Shown here piece after piece: positions 1 through 8,939 of a stretch of DNA of 64,000 nucleotides. Within the stretch, counting starts at the first letter, position 1. Each line of letters opens with the position of its first letter. Source of the stretch: Porphyrobacter sp. LM 6 (lineage in GTDB: Bacteria > Pseudomonadota > Alphaproteobacteria > Sphingomonadales > Sphingomonadaceae); assembly GCF_001720465.1 (NCBI RefSeq), contig NZ_CP017113.1:806001-870000 (forward strand), given 5' to 3'. The position numbers and the translations under genes were made by a program. Under the pieces are notes generated by a model, which was not told where the DNA came from, ran no database searches, and saw nothing but the letters and a program-made list of their open reading frames with translations.

Positions 1-88
1 TCTTCATGAAGGCATCCATCAGCGACAGGAAGCCCACACCGGCCAGCGCGGCGGCAAACGGCAGCAAAGGATGGCTTCGCAGGGACAT
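1..88 (-). CDS. EamA/DMT-family transporter, 5' part only
   Basis: Only the first 29 codons lie in the window; the gene continues past base 1. The peptide starts MSLRSHPLLPFAAALAGVGF and runs on to LSLMDAFMK, a hydrophobic first helix of the kind that opens drug/metabolite transporters of the EamA family. The ATG at 88 is preceded by GGAG with a 6-base spacer, so I prefer it to the upstream ATG at 100. It is divergent from the L,D-transpeptidase gene. The family call rests on one helix and is tentative. Confidence 0.5.
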   Translation of the reverse strand, partial: MSLRSHPLLPFAAALAGVGFLSLMDAFMK

Positions 89-265
89 GGCGCGCTCCAT
101 AGGCGCTCGGCCGGTCAAGGTCACCTCGATGATCGGGCTGTGCACATTAATCGGCGCGAAAGCCAAGGTGGTTGATAGGGGCCGCCGGTCCGGAGTAGGA
201 TTGGGACCGAACTTGGCAGAGCCGCGCGCAGGTGTGCGGCCAGGGGCAAAAAGGCGAAATTGGCA

Positions 266-1669
266 ATGAGGTTTCCGGGCAAACTCGTAGGCGGCGTGGC
301 GATTGCGGCGCTGGTGACGAGCGCGGCGCTGGCGCAGACCGGCGCGCAGCAGGCCCGCAGCCAGCAGCAGGGCGGCCCGCAACCCGCGCAGGTTCCTGCG
401 CCTGCGCCCAAGCCGAGCGGCGCCTTTGAGCAGGCCTTCCCCCAGACCGTTTCGGAACCGGTTGTGCAAGCCGGGATGGAGGCGCCCGCTCCGCTGGTGC
501 AGCCGTGGACCGTGGCGCAGGCCGCCAAGCTGGTCGCGGTGATCGAAGGAATCGCCGCCGAAGGGCTTGACCCCAAGGACTATGATCTCGAACCGCTCAA
601 GGTCGCGCTGGCGTCCGGGCCGTCGGATGAATTGAACGCGCTCGCCTCGCAAAGCTTCGTGTGGCTGGTGGAGGACCTGCGCGACGGGCGCACGCCGATG
701 GATGCGCGCGAGCAGTGGTTCGTGGTCGATCCCGACCGCGATATCTTTCGCACCGGCGATCTGCTGGCCGAAGCAGTGGTCACCGGCGACATTGCGGGCA
801 CGCTGGCCAAGCTCAATCCGACCCACCCCGATTACGCCAAGCTCAAGGCCGAACTCGCCAAGACCCCGGCGAGCAACGTCGCCAAGCGCAAGCTGATCCG
901 CGCCAACATGGACCGCTGGCGCTGGCTGGCGCGCGATCTCGGCTCGCAATACCTAATCACCAACGTGCCCGAGTTCCAGCTGCGCCTGACGGTCAAGGAC
1001 CGGATCATCAGCACTTACCGCACGATTGTCGGCAAGCCCGGGCGCACCGCGACCCCGCAGCTGGCGGAGATGGTCGAAGGCGTGGTGTTCAACCCGACCT
1101 GGACCGTGCCGCAATCGATCGTGAAGGGCGAAGGACTGGGCGCCAAGGTGCTCGCCAACCCGGCTTGGGGCAAGCGCAACGGCTACGTCGCAACCAAGGG
1201 GGCGAACGGCTACGTCTCTGTCGTGCAGCAGCCGGGGCCGGGCAATTCACTCGGCATGATGAAGCTCGAAATGCCCAACGAGCATGCGATCTTCTTCCAC
1301 GACACGCCCTCGCGCCACCTCTTCGCCAATGATGACCGCGCGCTCAGCCACGGCTGCGTGCGCACCGAGCGCGCGCTTGAACTGGCGATGACGATGGCGA
1401 TCCTCGGCAAGGGGGCGACCAAAGAGGAGGCGGTCACGATCTCCACCTCGGGCAAGTACACCAAGGTCATGCTGCAGAAGCAGTGGGCCGCCTACATCAC
1501 CTATTTCACGATGGCATCCGACATCAACGGCCAGATGGCGACCTTCAAGGACATCTACGGCCGCGATGCGCCGGTGCTTGCCAGCCTCGACAAGCCGCGG
1601 GTGAAGAACCGCAGCAATCAGGTCGATGATGAAGTGATCGTGATCGAGGACGATCTGCAGGACAGCTAG
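266..1669 (+). CDS. L,D-transpeptidase family protein (YcbB-like)
   Basis: Predicted periplasmic enzyme that would form 3-3 cross-links in peptidoglycan or attach proteins to it. The N-terminus has a signal peptide (hydrophobic run ending ALAQ), followed by a Q/A/P-rich linker and a scaffold region. The YkuD catalytic domain sits around residues 240-400 and carries the histidine/cysteine motif FHDTPS...LSHGCVR. At 467 residues it has the size of the long YcbB/LdtD class. ATG 266 is chosen; a TTG at 260 in the same frame is the alternative. Its stop overlaps the convergent membrane-protein gene by 4 bp. A second, unrelated L,D-transpeptidase follows at 2133. Confidence 0.88.
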   Translation: MRFPGKLVGGVAIAALVTSAALAQTGAQQARSQQQGGPQPAQVPAPAPKPSGAFEQAFPQTVSEPVVQAGMEAPAPLVQPWTVAQAAKLVAVIEGIAAEGLDPKDYDLEPLKVALASGPSDELNALASQSFVWLVEDLRDGRTPMDAREQWFVVDPDRDIFRTGDLLAEAVVTGDIAGTLAKLNPTHPDYAKLKAELAKTPASNVAKRKLIRANMDRWRWLARDLGSQYLITNVPEFQLRLTVKDRIISTYRTIVGKPGRTATPQLAEMVEGVVFNPTWTVPQSIVKGEGLGAKVLANPAWGKRNGYVATKGANGYVSVVQQPGPGNSLGMMKLEMPNEHAIFFHDTPSRHLFANDDRALSHGCVRTERALELAMTMAILGKGATKEEAVTISTSGKYTKVMLQKQWAAYITYFTMASDINGQMATFKDIYGRDAPVLASLDKPRVKNRSNQVDDEVIVIEDDLQDS

Positions 1670-2121
1670 GCTCGCTCGAAAGCGCGTTCGAGCAGGACGT
1701 GCTTCCGGTAAGTTAAAGCTGCCGGAAGCGCGAAGAACAGCGAGGCGAGCAGGAGCGGAATGCCTTTTGTGGGTTCCATTGGCTCCTCAGCCAATAGTAC
1801 AAAAGGTATCGCAAGGCAGGAAATCGCCGCCGTGAGCGCGATTGCCGTGCCTGATAGCCCCTCCATCCGGACACCCGCCAACCGGGCAACCGGCGCGCCA
1901 ACCAGCATCAGAGCCAAGGCGATGCCTAAGCCGCCGAACATGAAGCCGAATGTCAGCGAAGACAGCGCTGCAGCGAAAATAAGTTCGTGGCGATAGGTGG
2001 GTGGGAGGATGAAGCCTGCGATTGGAAACGAAAGTGCGAGCAGGATCGCGCCCACAGCTGCGGATTGCAGCGTTGCAGCCGGAATGGCTCTGGTTTCTGG
2101 CGAAGAACCGAACCTTCGCAC
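1666..2121 (-). CDS. Hypothetical membrane protein, four predicted helices
   Basis: A 151-residue protein with about four hydrophobic segments (roughly residues 18-38, 45-75, 85-110 and 120-138) and a basic C-terminus. I recognise no family. It lies between two L,D-transpeptidase genes, 11 bp downstream of the YkuD_2 gene on the same strand, so co-transcription is likely. Codon choice is somewhat less GC-rich than in its neighbours. Function unknown. Confidence 0.6.
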   Translation of the reverse strand: MRRFGSSPETRAIPAATLQSAAVGAILLALSFPIAGFILPPTYRHELIFAAALSSLTFGFMFGGLGIALALMLVGAPVARLAGVRMEGLSGTAIALTAAISCLAIPFVLLAEEPMEPTKGIPLLLASLFFALPAALTYRKHVLLERAFERA

Positions 2122-2132
2122 GCCGCGCAGCG

Positions 2133-2834
2133 TCAGAACGCGCTGGCGGTGGCGGTGGCGCCGAATTGCAGCGGGTTGCGCTCGTAGCGGGCGAGTTCCG
2201 GGATCGGCTGGATGGTGCCGTCTTCCTCAAGCCCCAGGCTGTCGGCGAACAGCAACCGCCCGCCCGAAAGGTGGGTCAAGGCTTCGCGGAACTGTTCGGT
2301 GCCCATCGCGAAACACCCGTTCGAGCGTCCGAGGCGGCCATAGGTCGCCAGATGTTCGGGTTCGGCATAGTCGGCGCGGTGCATCACGATGTAGCGCCGC
2401 AGCGCCGCATCATTGGTGGCATCGAGCCCGCCGAGCCGCACCGAGGTGCCATAGCGGCCCTGATACCATTCCCACGTCACATAGGCGCCCCGGCTGGTCG
2501 CGTTCGATCCTTCGGTGTTCGAAAATGCCTTGAGCCAGCCGTCATGCTGTGCGTCCGAGCCCATGCCGTGGCTGACGTAATGCGACACCACTTCGCCGCG
2601 ATCGAGGTTGACGAAGTGGAACCGCGGCTTGGCCGAATGGAGGCCGAAATCGGCGATCCCGACAATATCGCGCCGCCAGATCGCGTTGCCTGCGCGCTGG
2701 AGCTCGCGGCGCGCGATTTCGAACAGGATGCGGTCGCGCGGCGTGCCCGGCATGACGGACGCAGCAAGGCGAGCGGGCAGAGCCAGTGCTACGCCCGCCG
2801 CAAGTGTGCCTTTGAGAAGGTCGCGACGCTTCAT
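2133..2834 (-). CDS. Murein L,D-transpeptidase catalytic domain protein (YkuD_2 type), Tat signal
   Basis: A 233-residue exported protein of the short YkuD_2 family, which processes or cross-links murein in the periplasm. The N-terminus MKRRDLLKGTLAAGVALAL is a Tat-like signal (RR then hydrophobic run). The catalytic cysteine is in GRSNGCFAM around residue 176; an upstream histidine occurs in YVSHGMGSDAQHDG. Sequence and domain layout differ from the L,D-transpeptidase at 266, so the two are not recent duplicates. The start is clear, and the upstream region is short and AT-richer. Confidence 0.85.
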   Translation of the reverse strand: MKRRDLLKGTLAAGVALALPARLAASVMPGTPRDRILFEIARRELQRAGNAIWRRDIVGIADFGLHSAKPRFHFVNLDRGEVVSHYVSHGMGSDAQHDGWLKAFSNTEGSNATSRGAYVTWEWYQGRYGTSVRLGGLDATNDAALRRYIVMHRADYAEPEHLATYGRLGRSNGCFAMGTEQFREALTHLSGGRLLFADSLGLEEDGTIQPIPELARYERNPLQFGATATASAF

Positions 2835-2913
2835 TACACTTTAACGTAACGGCCAAGGCTTGCGTTCCCAATAACGCAAATGCCCTGATCGCACGGCTCG
2901 TCGCAGTTCTGCG

Positions 2914-4377
2914 TCAGTTCGTGGGACGGTGTCCCGCTTCATGCAATGCCTTGGCCGCCATGCCGAGCTTGATCACGCCCGGCATACAGGCCTGAATGAT
3001 GGATCCGGCTTTCGTGATTTCGGCCAGCCGCGGGTCGTTTGTCGCGATCATCTTCGCGATCGTCGGTGCCGTGGGATGCAGACGGCTGCGCGCGTCAAAG
3101 GCGCTGGTTTTCGCGTTCTGGCTTAGGATGCCGTCGCTGAAAAGGTTCAGCATCACGGCGTAGGGATAGGTGGCGGGGCTATCTGTCAGAGGTGTGGGCG
3201 GACACAGCGCGTTCTTTTCGGCGTCGGTGGCAAAATTGGCTTCGACAAACGCGATCATTGCCGCGCTGTAAGGTACGAACGGGGTCTTGACGACTTGCAG
3301 CGTGATCCGGTCGCCGTTGAAGATGGGCTTCACATCCGCGCGCGCATCAAACGGGACAGCGGTAGCGGTGCAATCGATGAACAGGCTGTTCTGCGGGACC
3401 GCAACGCTTTCGCCCCCGAAATCCATCGCACCTGGCGCAATGCGCGTGACGTGCCCCTGCCGATAGACCTGTTTGATGGCTTGCAGCAGGGCAACTTCGC
3501 CCTCGGAAATGACCGCATAGTGCATCATCCTGGGCGTCACGCTGCGATCGAGGCGGAGGAAAATGCCTCGCTGTTCCAGCTTCAGCAGCATCTCGTCGCC
3601 GCTGTCCGAGGCGGCGGCGCATTCGACGAGAGCGACCTGGAATTCGATCAGGCCCTCGATTGCGGCATGGGCCGGTTGCAGGAAGCGGCGGTTGAACATC
3701 CACGAATCGCGCGGGCGCACCCAGCCGATCCGTTCCGGCACAACCCCTGCCTCAAGCAGCCAGACTGCCGTATCCATCGCGGTCTTGCCTGCGCCGAGGA
3801 TGATGAAGTGCTCGGGGCAATTATCGGCCTGCATCCACAGGCCCGGAAGATCTCCCGGCCGTGCAAAGCGGGTGCCCGGAGCGATGTCGAACTTGGGGGT
3901 ATGGGTGGCGGGAACCGACGTCTGGAAATAGGTCGCATCCACCAGCTTGCGCCTTACCGAGACGCTGGTTTCGTCGCCGGACAGGATGCCGCGAAGGTGA
4001 TGCGTGCTGTCGGTGCACCCGCGATATTCGGTGAGCGGATAATAGGCGACCCGCCCACTCGGCAGCAGCCGCTCGTTCATCAGTTTGCCGTAATAGGCAA
4101 GGATCTCCGGGTGCTTGGCAAGTGGATACATGCCCTTGTTATGGCCATGCGTGTCGACCTTGTCGGGGCACAGTTCCATCGAATTGACGCCATAGGTGGC
4201 GCTCGGCTGGTGCAGCGCGACGAAGGAATAGGCATCGTTCCAGTGCCCGCCCGGCTTGGCGTGCTTGTCGACGAAAGTGATGTGGCAATCGGGGTCTTCA
4301 TCGAGCAGCGTATCGGCAAAGGCGAGGCCGACCGCGCCTGCGCCGATAATGAGATAGTCGGTCGCGCAATCAGTCAT
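2914..4377 (-). CDS. FAD/NAD(P)-binding oxidoreductase (monooxygenase-like)
   Basis: A 487-residue flavoprotein-like enzyme. The Rossmann motif YLIIGAGAVGLAFADTL is at the N-terminus, followed by FVDKHAKPGGHWND, the FAD-contact pattern of flavin monooxygenases. A second dinucleotide motif, FIILGAGKTAMD, lies near residue 195. The start is set at ATG 4377, which has a very strong GGGGGG Shine-Dalgarno, rather than at an upstream codon inside the deacetylase-side spacer. It is the last gene of the ispG-lipoprotein-mntP-deacetylase run. The substrate cannot be told. Confidence 0.75.
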   Translation of the reverse strand: MTDCATDYLIIGAGAVGLAFADTLLDEDPDCHITFVDKHAKPGGHWNDAYSFVALHQPSATYGVNSMELCPDKVDTHGHNKGMYPLAKHPEILAYYGKLMNERLLPSGRVAYYPLTEYRGCTDSTHHLRGILSGDETSVSVRRKLVDATYFQTSVPATHTPKFDIAPGTRFARPGDLPGLWMQADNCPEHFIILGAGKTAMDTAVWLLEAGVVPERIGWVRPRDSWMFNRRFLQPAHAAIEGLIEFQVALVECAAASDSGDEMLLKLEQRGIFLRLDRSVTPRMMHYAVISEGEVALLQAIKQVYRQGHVTRIAPGAMDFGGESVAVPQNSLFIDCTATAVPFDARADVKPIFNGDRITLQVVKTPFVPYSAAMIAFVEANFATDAEKNALCPPTPLTDSPATYPYAVMLNLFSDGILSQNAKTSAFDARSRLHPTAPTIAKMIATNDPRLAEITKAGSIIQACMPGVIKLGMAAKALHEAGHRPTN

Positions 4378-4418
4378 CACATTCCCCCCGGTTGTGACCC
4401 GGTCGGACGATACCACAC

Positions 4419-5330
4419 TCAGAGAGGCGACACCCGTCTATTCTCGTCCGCCATTGCCAGCATCGAAGCTGCATGGCGGGCGGCCACGACGCGCGGATCA
4501 TCACCATAGCCGCCGCCCAGCGCGCTGGCGACCGGCAAACCACGCGCCCGCGCCTCGCGGATGACGAAGCGGTCCCGCGCGGCGAGGCCTGCATCGGTCA
4601 GCGCGAGGCGCCCGAGCTTGTCATCGGCATGCGGATCGACGCCGGCCTGATAGAGCACGAAATCGGGGGCGAAGTCGTTCATGACTTGAGGCAGGTGGCG
4701 GGTGAGCGCCGCCATGTAGCCATCATCATCCGTGCCGTCTTCAAGGCCCACATCGCGACTGGAGCGTGCCTTCCGCACCGGGAAGTTCTTCTCGGCATGA
4801 AGCGAGAGGGTGAAGATATCCGCACGCCCGGCGGTGAGGCTGGCAGTGCCGTCACCCTGATGCACGTCCAGATCGACGATCAGCACGCGGGCCGCGAGGC
4901 GCTCGGCGATCAGCCGGTTGGCGGTCACCGCGAGGTCGTTGAACACGCAATACCCCGCGCCGGTATCGTGCAGCGCATGGTGGCTTCCGGCGGCGGAGTT
5001 GGCGGCATAGCCGTGCTGCATCGCCAACTGCGCCGCGAGCCAGGTGCCGCCATTGGTGTGTCGCACGCGGGCCGTGATCGCGGGCGTGACCGGAAAGCCG
5101 ATCCGCCGTTCCTTCTCGCGCGGGACGTCACAGCGGAACACCTGATCGACGTAATCGGGGCAATGCACGGCTTCGAGCCATTCGCGCGGCATGGGTTCGG
5201 GCGCGTGTTCGGTGATCGGGGCGCCGCTGCTGCGCAGTTCTTCCATCACGAGCCAGTACTTGTCGAAGCGGAAAGTCCCCTTCTCGGGGCGCGGGGCCAT
5301 ATAGTCGGCGTGGTGGACGACGTGGAGCAT
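4419..5330 (-). CDS. Histone deacetylase family hydrolase (acetoin utilization / acetylpolyamine type)
   Basis: A 303-residue zinc-dependent amidohydrolase of the arginase/deacetylase fold. The active-site His pair is in [18 protein letters not shown]. Zinc ligands are in [12 protein letters not shown] and [13 protein letters not shown]. Bacterial members act on acetylated small amines or proteins; the substrate is not visible here. It starts 9 bp after the mntP stop and is followed 41 bp later by the flavoprotein gene, so it belongs to the ispG-led transcript. Confidence 0.88.
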   Translation of the reverse strand: MLHVVHHADYMAPRPEKGTFRFDKYWLVMEELRSSGAPITEHAPEPMPREWLEAVHCPDYVDQVFRCDVPREKERRIGFPVTPAITARVRHTNGGTWLAAQLAMQHGYAANSAAGSHHALHDTGAGYCVFNDLAVTANRLIAERLAARVLIVDLDVHQGDGTASLTAGRADIFTLSLHAEKNFPVRKARSSRDVGLEDGTDDDGYMAALTRHLPQVMNDFAPDFVLYQAGVDPHADDKLGRLALTDAGLAARDRFVIREARARGLPVASALGGGYGDDPRVVAARHAASMLAMADENRRVSPL

Positions 5331-5339
5331 CTCGCGGCG

Positions 5340-5885
5340 TCAGAGGTATCCGGTGTGCTCGGCCAGGATCTTGCACCCCAGCGCGATCAGGATCACGCCC
5401 CCGGCCCGCTCGGCCCATTCGCCCCAGCGGTCGCCCGCGATCCGGCCGATCCGCACGCCCATGCCGCTCAAGGCAAAGGTGACGAGCCCGATCAGCCCTG
5501 CGGCGGCGAGCGGCGCGACATCCAGCGTCGGCAGGGTGATCCCGGCGGCGAGCGCATCGACGCTGGTTGCAATGCCTGCGATCAGCAGCGCCTTGCCGGT
5601 GAGCGCGCGGGAAGCTTCTTCCTCGCCGACATGGCCGCCGAGCATCCGCACGCCGAGGAAGGCCAGCAGGCCGAACGCGATCCAGTGATCGACCGCCTCG
5701 ACATAGGCCAGCGCAAAGGCGCCGATGCCCCAGCCGATGAGCGGCATCACCCCTTGGAAAAGACCGAAGGTGAGCGCGATTGCCATCCCGCCAGCAACCG
5801 ACGGGCGGAACCGCGCGCCCTGCGTAAGCGCAACGGCAAATGCGTCCATTGCCAGTGCGAAAGCAAGAAGGAGGGCTTCGGTCAT
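5340..5885 (-). CDS. mntP: Manganese efflux pump MntP family protein
   Basis: A 181-residue inner-membrane protein made of two repeated three-helix units, as in MntP. The paired signature aspartates are in ALAMDAFAVAL (first repeat) and ATSVDALAAGITL (second repeat). MntP exports Mn2+ from the cytoplasm. The ATG at 5885 overlaps the stop of the upstream lipoprotein gene (ATGA), indicating translational coupling. No yybP-ykoY manganese riboswitch is possible here because there is no leader between the genes. Confidence 0.88.
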   Translation of the reverse strand: MTEALLLAFALAMDAFAVALTQGARFRPSVAGGMAIALTFGLFQGVMPLIGWGIGAFALAYVEAVDHWIAFGLLAFLGVRMLGGHVGEEEASRALTGKALLIAGIATSVDALAAGITLPTLDVAPLAAAGLIGLVTFALSGMGVRIGRIAGDRWGEWAERAGGVILIALGCKILAEHTGYL

Positions 5886-6385
5886 GGTGCGGGCTGGTCG
5901 GCGAGCGCGCTCAGTTCCGCGAAAATCGCGTCCTCGCTCCTGCTGGCGGCATTGCGCCAGCTGGCGGCGGTGTCGAGGTTGACGGGCTCGCCCTCGGGCG
6001 TCAGCACCAGCAGGGCAGGCGTTCCCTTCATCTCCTCGAGGCCGAAGCGGCCCGCCACGGCGAGGTTATGTCCGTCACCGGTCTGCGGCAGGCCGACATT
6101 GACGAACACCAGCTCGTAGCGTTCGGCCACCAGCGCCGCAAAGCGCGGGGTCGCCAGCCATCCGACGAGCGCGGTGCTGTCGTGACACCAGTTCGCGCCG
6201 AACACCACCAGCACACGCTTGCCACCGGCGGCGGCGCGGGCGAGCGCGGCATCGACATGGCCCATCGCATCCTGGGTGACGGCATAGGACTTGGCATCGG
6301 GCCGCGCCGGGGCGGCTACGTCGGGCGTGGTCGCGCAAGCACCGAGCGCCAGCGCCAGGCCTGCGGCAATCGCGCGGCGGATCAC
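5882..6385 (-). CDS. Thioredoxin-fold lipoprotein with WCHDS in place of CxxC
   Basis: A 167-residue predicted lipoprotein. The signal peptide ends in the lipobox LGAC (Cys about 16). A thioredoxin-like core follows with [14 protein letters not shown], then a cis-Pro region GTPALLVL. The second active-site cysteine of CxxC is missing (WCHDS), so classical disulfide exchange is doubtful. Single-cysteine proteins of this type may reduce or bind other thiols. The ATG overlaps the ispG stop by 4 bp and its own stop overlaps mntP by 4 bp. Confidence 0.75.
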   Translation of the reverse strand: MIRRAIAAGLALALGACATTPDVAAPARPDAKSYAVTQDAMGHVDAALARAAAGGKRVLVVFGANWCHDSTALVGWLATPRFAALVAERYELVFVNVGLPQTGDGHNLAVAGRFGLEEMKGTPALLVLTPEGEPVNLDTAASWRNAASRSEDAIFAELSALADQPAP

Positions 6386-7536
6386 TCGGCGGCGACTGCG
6401 GATTGCGGGGTGGCGTGGGGATCGAAGGCGGTTGCCTCGCCCGCTTCGATCGCGGCGGCCTTTTCCTCGACGAGCTTGACGATGTGATCGAGCATCGCCT
6501 CGTCATCGATGGCGTGGGCCTTCATGCCGCTGAGGTAGACCATGTGCTTGCCATTGCCGCCGCCGGTCAGGCCGATATCGGTCTCACGCGCTTCGCCGGG
6601 GCCATTGACGACGCAGCCGAGCACCGAAAGGCTCATCGGCGTCTTGATGTGTTCGAGCCGCTTTTCGAGCGTTTCGACTGTGCGGATCACGTCGAAGCCC
6701 TGCCGCGAGCACGACGGGCATGACACCACCCGCACGCCGCGGGTGCGCAGGCCGAGCGCCTTGAGCATCTCGAAGCCGACCTTGATTTCCTGTTCGGGCT
6801 CGGCCGAGAGGCTGACGCGGATCGTGTCGCCGATCCCGGCCCACAACAGCGAGCCGATGCCGATCGAGGACTTCACCGTCCCGCCGATCAACCCGCCCGC
6901 TTCGGTAATGCCCAGGTGCAGCGGGCAATCGACCGTTTCGGCAAGGCCATGATAGGCCGCGACTGCAAGGAACACGTCGGACGCCTTCACCGCCACCTTG
7001 TATTCGTGGAAATCGTGGTCCTGCAGCAGCTTGATGTGATCGAGCGCGCTTTCGATCAGCGCTTCGGGGCAGGGCTCGCCGTATTTTTCCAGAAGGTCCT
7101 TCTCGAGGCTGCCCGCGTTCACCCCGATGCGGATCGCGCAGCCATTGGCCTTGGCGGCGCGCACCACTTCGGCGACGCGCTGGGCCGAGCCGATATTGCC
7201 CGGATTGATGCGAAGGCACGCCGCACCGGCGTCTGCCGCTTCGAGCGCGCGCTGGTAGTGGAAATGGATGTCGGCGACGACCGGGATCCGCGCCGCGCGG
7301 GTGATCTTCTTGAAATCGCGCGTCGATTCCTCGGTCGGGCAGGACACGCGGATGATATCGGCACCCACCTCCTCGCAGCGGCGGATCTGGTCGATCGTCG
7401 CCGTGATATCTTCGGTAGGGGTGTTGGTCATGGTCTGCACGGTGATGGGAGCATCACCGCCAACGGGGACATTCCCCACCATGATTTGGCGCGATTTGCG
7501 CCGCTCGATCGTGCGCCACGGACGGATGGAAGACAT
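6382..7536 (-). CDS. ispG: 4-hydroxy-3-methylbut-2-enyl-diphosphate synthase (flavodoxin-dependent)
   Basis: A 384-residue enzyme of the MEP isoprenoid pathway. It converts 2-C-methylerythritol 2,4-cyclodiphosphate to HMBPP in the cytoplasm with a 4Fe-4S cluster. Cluster ligands are visible: C273 and C276 in [10 protein letters not shown]308 in [10 protein letters not shown], and E315. The open frame continues upstream, but homology begins at [20 protein letters not shown], so ATG 7536 is the start. It is 50 bp downstream of nrsF and is followed by three coupled or nearly touching genes. Confidence 0.96.
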   Translation of the reverse strand: MSSIRPWRTIERRKSRQIMVGNVPVGGDAPITVQTMTNTPTEDITATIDQIRRCEEVGADIIRVSCPTEESTRDFKKITRAARIPVVADIHFHYQRALEAADAGAACLRINPGNIGSAQRVAEVVRAAKANGCAIRIGVNAGSLEKDLLEKYGEPCPEALIESALDHIKLLQDHDFHEYKVAVKASDVFLAVAAYHGLAETVDCPLHLGITEAGGLIGGTVKSSIGIGSLLWAGIGDTIRVSLSAEPEQEIKVGFEMLKALGLRTRGVRVVSCPSCSRQGFDVIRTVETLEKRLEHIKTPMSLSVLGCVVNGPGEARETDIGLTGGGNGKHMVYLSGMKAHAIDDEAMLDHIVKLVEEKAAAIEAGEATAFDPHATPQSAVAAE

Positions 7537-7586
7537 GGCCGCGTGTATAGACGCGCCTGCGTGATGGGGCAATGACTTGCGCGTGG

Positions 7587-8240
7587 CTACCAGCGGATCA
7601 GGGGCGGCACGATGACCCGCGCGGCCAGTGCCGCCAGCGGAACGGGCAGCACATGCCAAAGACCGAGATGCGCGATCCCGTTGATCGGGCAAGTCGTGCC
7701 GTAGGCGAGTGTCCCGAGCGATCCGGCTGCCAGCCCCGTCAGCCAGCCCTGCCGCGCCAGCGCCACCGGCGCGCCGCGGCGCAGGAACAATACCGCCGCC
7801 AGCGCAACCACCACTCCCGCCGCAAGTGCCGAGGACAGGCAATGGAAGGCGTCCGGATCGGCCAACCCTTGGTGGGCATGCGCCCCCGAAGCCCGAGCCA
7901 GCTGGATGACTGCGGCGAGCGGCAGCACTCCAAGCATCGCAAAGGCCCATGCCGGCGCATTGGGACGCGGGCCGACCTGCGGCAGCGCACCAGCGGCCAG
8001 CGCCACCGTGCTGGCCGCGCCGAGCAGCAGCAGCAGTCCGTTGGTGATCCAGAAATAGGGCGAGGCCTCGCCGGTAAGGATGCCGCCCCAGAAGCGGAAC
8101 AATGCAATCGCAGCAAGCGCCGCGACCAGTGTCGCAGCCGCGATCAGGCCGACGCCCTCCCATGGGTGCACCCGGCGTACAGCCGTGATGTCGTCTGCGA
8201 GCGCGGCGATCAGTTCGGCGCGCTTGGCGGGGTCATTCAT
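7587..8240 (-). CDS. nrsF: NrsF family anti-sigma factor (DUF1109)
   Basis: A 217-residue inner-membrane protein with about six hydrophobic segments. In the DUF1109/NrsF family the protein binds and inhibits the partner ECF sigma factor SigF. The conserved C-terminal segment [18 protein letters not shown] contains the family cysteine and histidine region. ATG 8240 lies one base after the sigma-factor stop, so the two genes are coupled. The family pairing and gene order match the Caulobacter SigF-NrsF system, which responds to metal or oxidative stress. Confidence 0.88.
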   Translation of the reverse strand: MNDPAKRAELIAALADDITAVRRVHPWEGVGLIAAATLVAALAAIALFRFWGGILTGEASPYFWITNGLLLLLGAASTVALAAGALPQVGPRPNAPAWAFAMLGVLPLAAVIQLARASGAHAHQGLADPDAFHCLSSALAAGVVVALAAVLFLRRGAPVALARQGWLTGLAAGSLGTLAYGTTCPINGIAHLGLWHVLPVPLAALAARVIVPPLIRW

Positions 8241-8241
8241 G

Positions 8242-8772
8242 TCATTCCGCTTTCTCGACCAGCGCAGCGAGCTTTCGCAAGCCACGGTGGATGTTGACTT
8301 TGACGAGGCTCGCGCTCTGCCCGCTGCGGGCCGAGGCTTCCTCGATCGACAGCCCCCCGATCTTCACCAGTTCGATCGCTTCGACCTGCTTCGGCGGCAA
8401 ATGCGCGAACAGGCGTTCGAGGCTGACCCGGGCAAGCAACACGTCTTCCTCGCTCTCCTGAGCGCCGCTGTCCTCCAGCAGTTCCTCGCTCGCATCGCGA
8501 TAGACGCGGCGCAGATGATCCACCCAGCGATAGCGTGCGATCGCCGCGAGCCACGGCAGGAAAGGGCGCGCCGGATCCCAGGTGGCGCGTTTGGTGTGGA
8601 GCGCGATCAGCACTTCCTGCACCAGATCGTCGACCTGCTGCGGCGGCACCCGGCGCCGGAAATAGCGTTCGAGCCACATGCCCGCCTCGGTCAGCAGCAC
8701 GTTCGCTGCCGAACGGTCGCCCTGCTGCATCGCGGCCATAAGCCGGGCGAAGGTGGCCTCGTCGGCAAGCAT
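8242..8772 (-). CDS. sigF: ECF sigma factor, SigF type
   Basis: A 176-residue ECF sigma factor. Region 2 covers about residues 20-90, with DDLVQEVLIALHTKR and RYRWVDHLRR; region 4 covers about residues 115-170, with LPPKQVEAIELVKIGGLSIEEA. It is directly followed by its membrane anti-sigma factor NrsF. A promoter matching the Caulobacter SigF consensus lies 78-104 bp upstream of the ATG, so the operon is very likely autoregulated. The regulon in this organism cannot be read from the window. Confidence 0.9.
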   Translation of the reverse strand: MLADEATFARLMAAMQQGDRSAANVLLTEAGMWLERYFRRRVPPQQVDDLVQEVLIALHTKRATWDPARPFLPWLAAIARYRWVDHLRRVYRDASEELLEDSGAQESEEDVLLARVSLERLFAHLPPKQVEAIELVKIGGLSIEEASARSGQSASLVKVNIHRGLRKLAALVEKAE

Positions 8773-8849
8773 TCAGCCGGCTTTTGCACTCCGGTCTGGG
8801 GGCATTGAAAAGCTTCTCCTGTGTAGCCGCGCTGCGGGCCCTGCTGCCA

Positions 8850-8876
8850 ATACGCGGCTGAGCCCGGAGTGGTTAC
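8850..8876 (-). promoter_or_regulatory. SigF-type ECF promoter of sigF-nrsF
   Basis: Read on the minus strand this is GTAACC (8876-8871), a 16-base spacer, then CGTAT (8854-8850). This matches the known Caulobacter SigF consensus (GTAACC, 16 bases, CGWAT). It points at sigF with a predicted transcript start near 8843. Confidence 0.75.
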
Positions 8877-8939
8877 ACACTGCCTGCCGAACCGCGAGGC
8901 GAGGGATGCGCTTGGCCTTCTGGCTTAGTTCGTGGGCGG

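Noticed and set aside
3295..4509. Long plus-strand open frame opposite the flavoprotein gene
   Set aside because: It is fully antisense to a protein with clear FAD motifs; its translation is Arg/His/Asp-rich low-quality sequence typical of shadows in GC-rich DNA.
7537..8163. N-terminal extension of the ispG frame
   Set aside because: Overlaps nrsF in another frame; IspG homology starts at MSSIRPW (7536).
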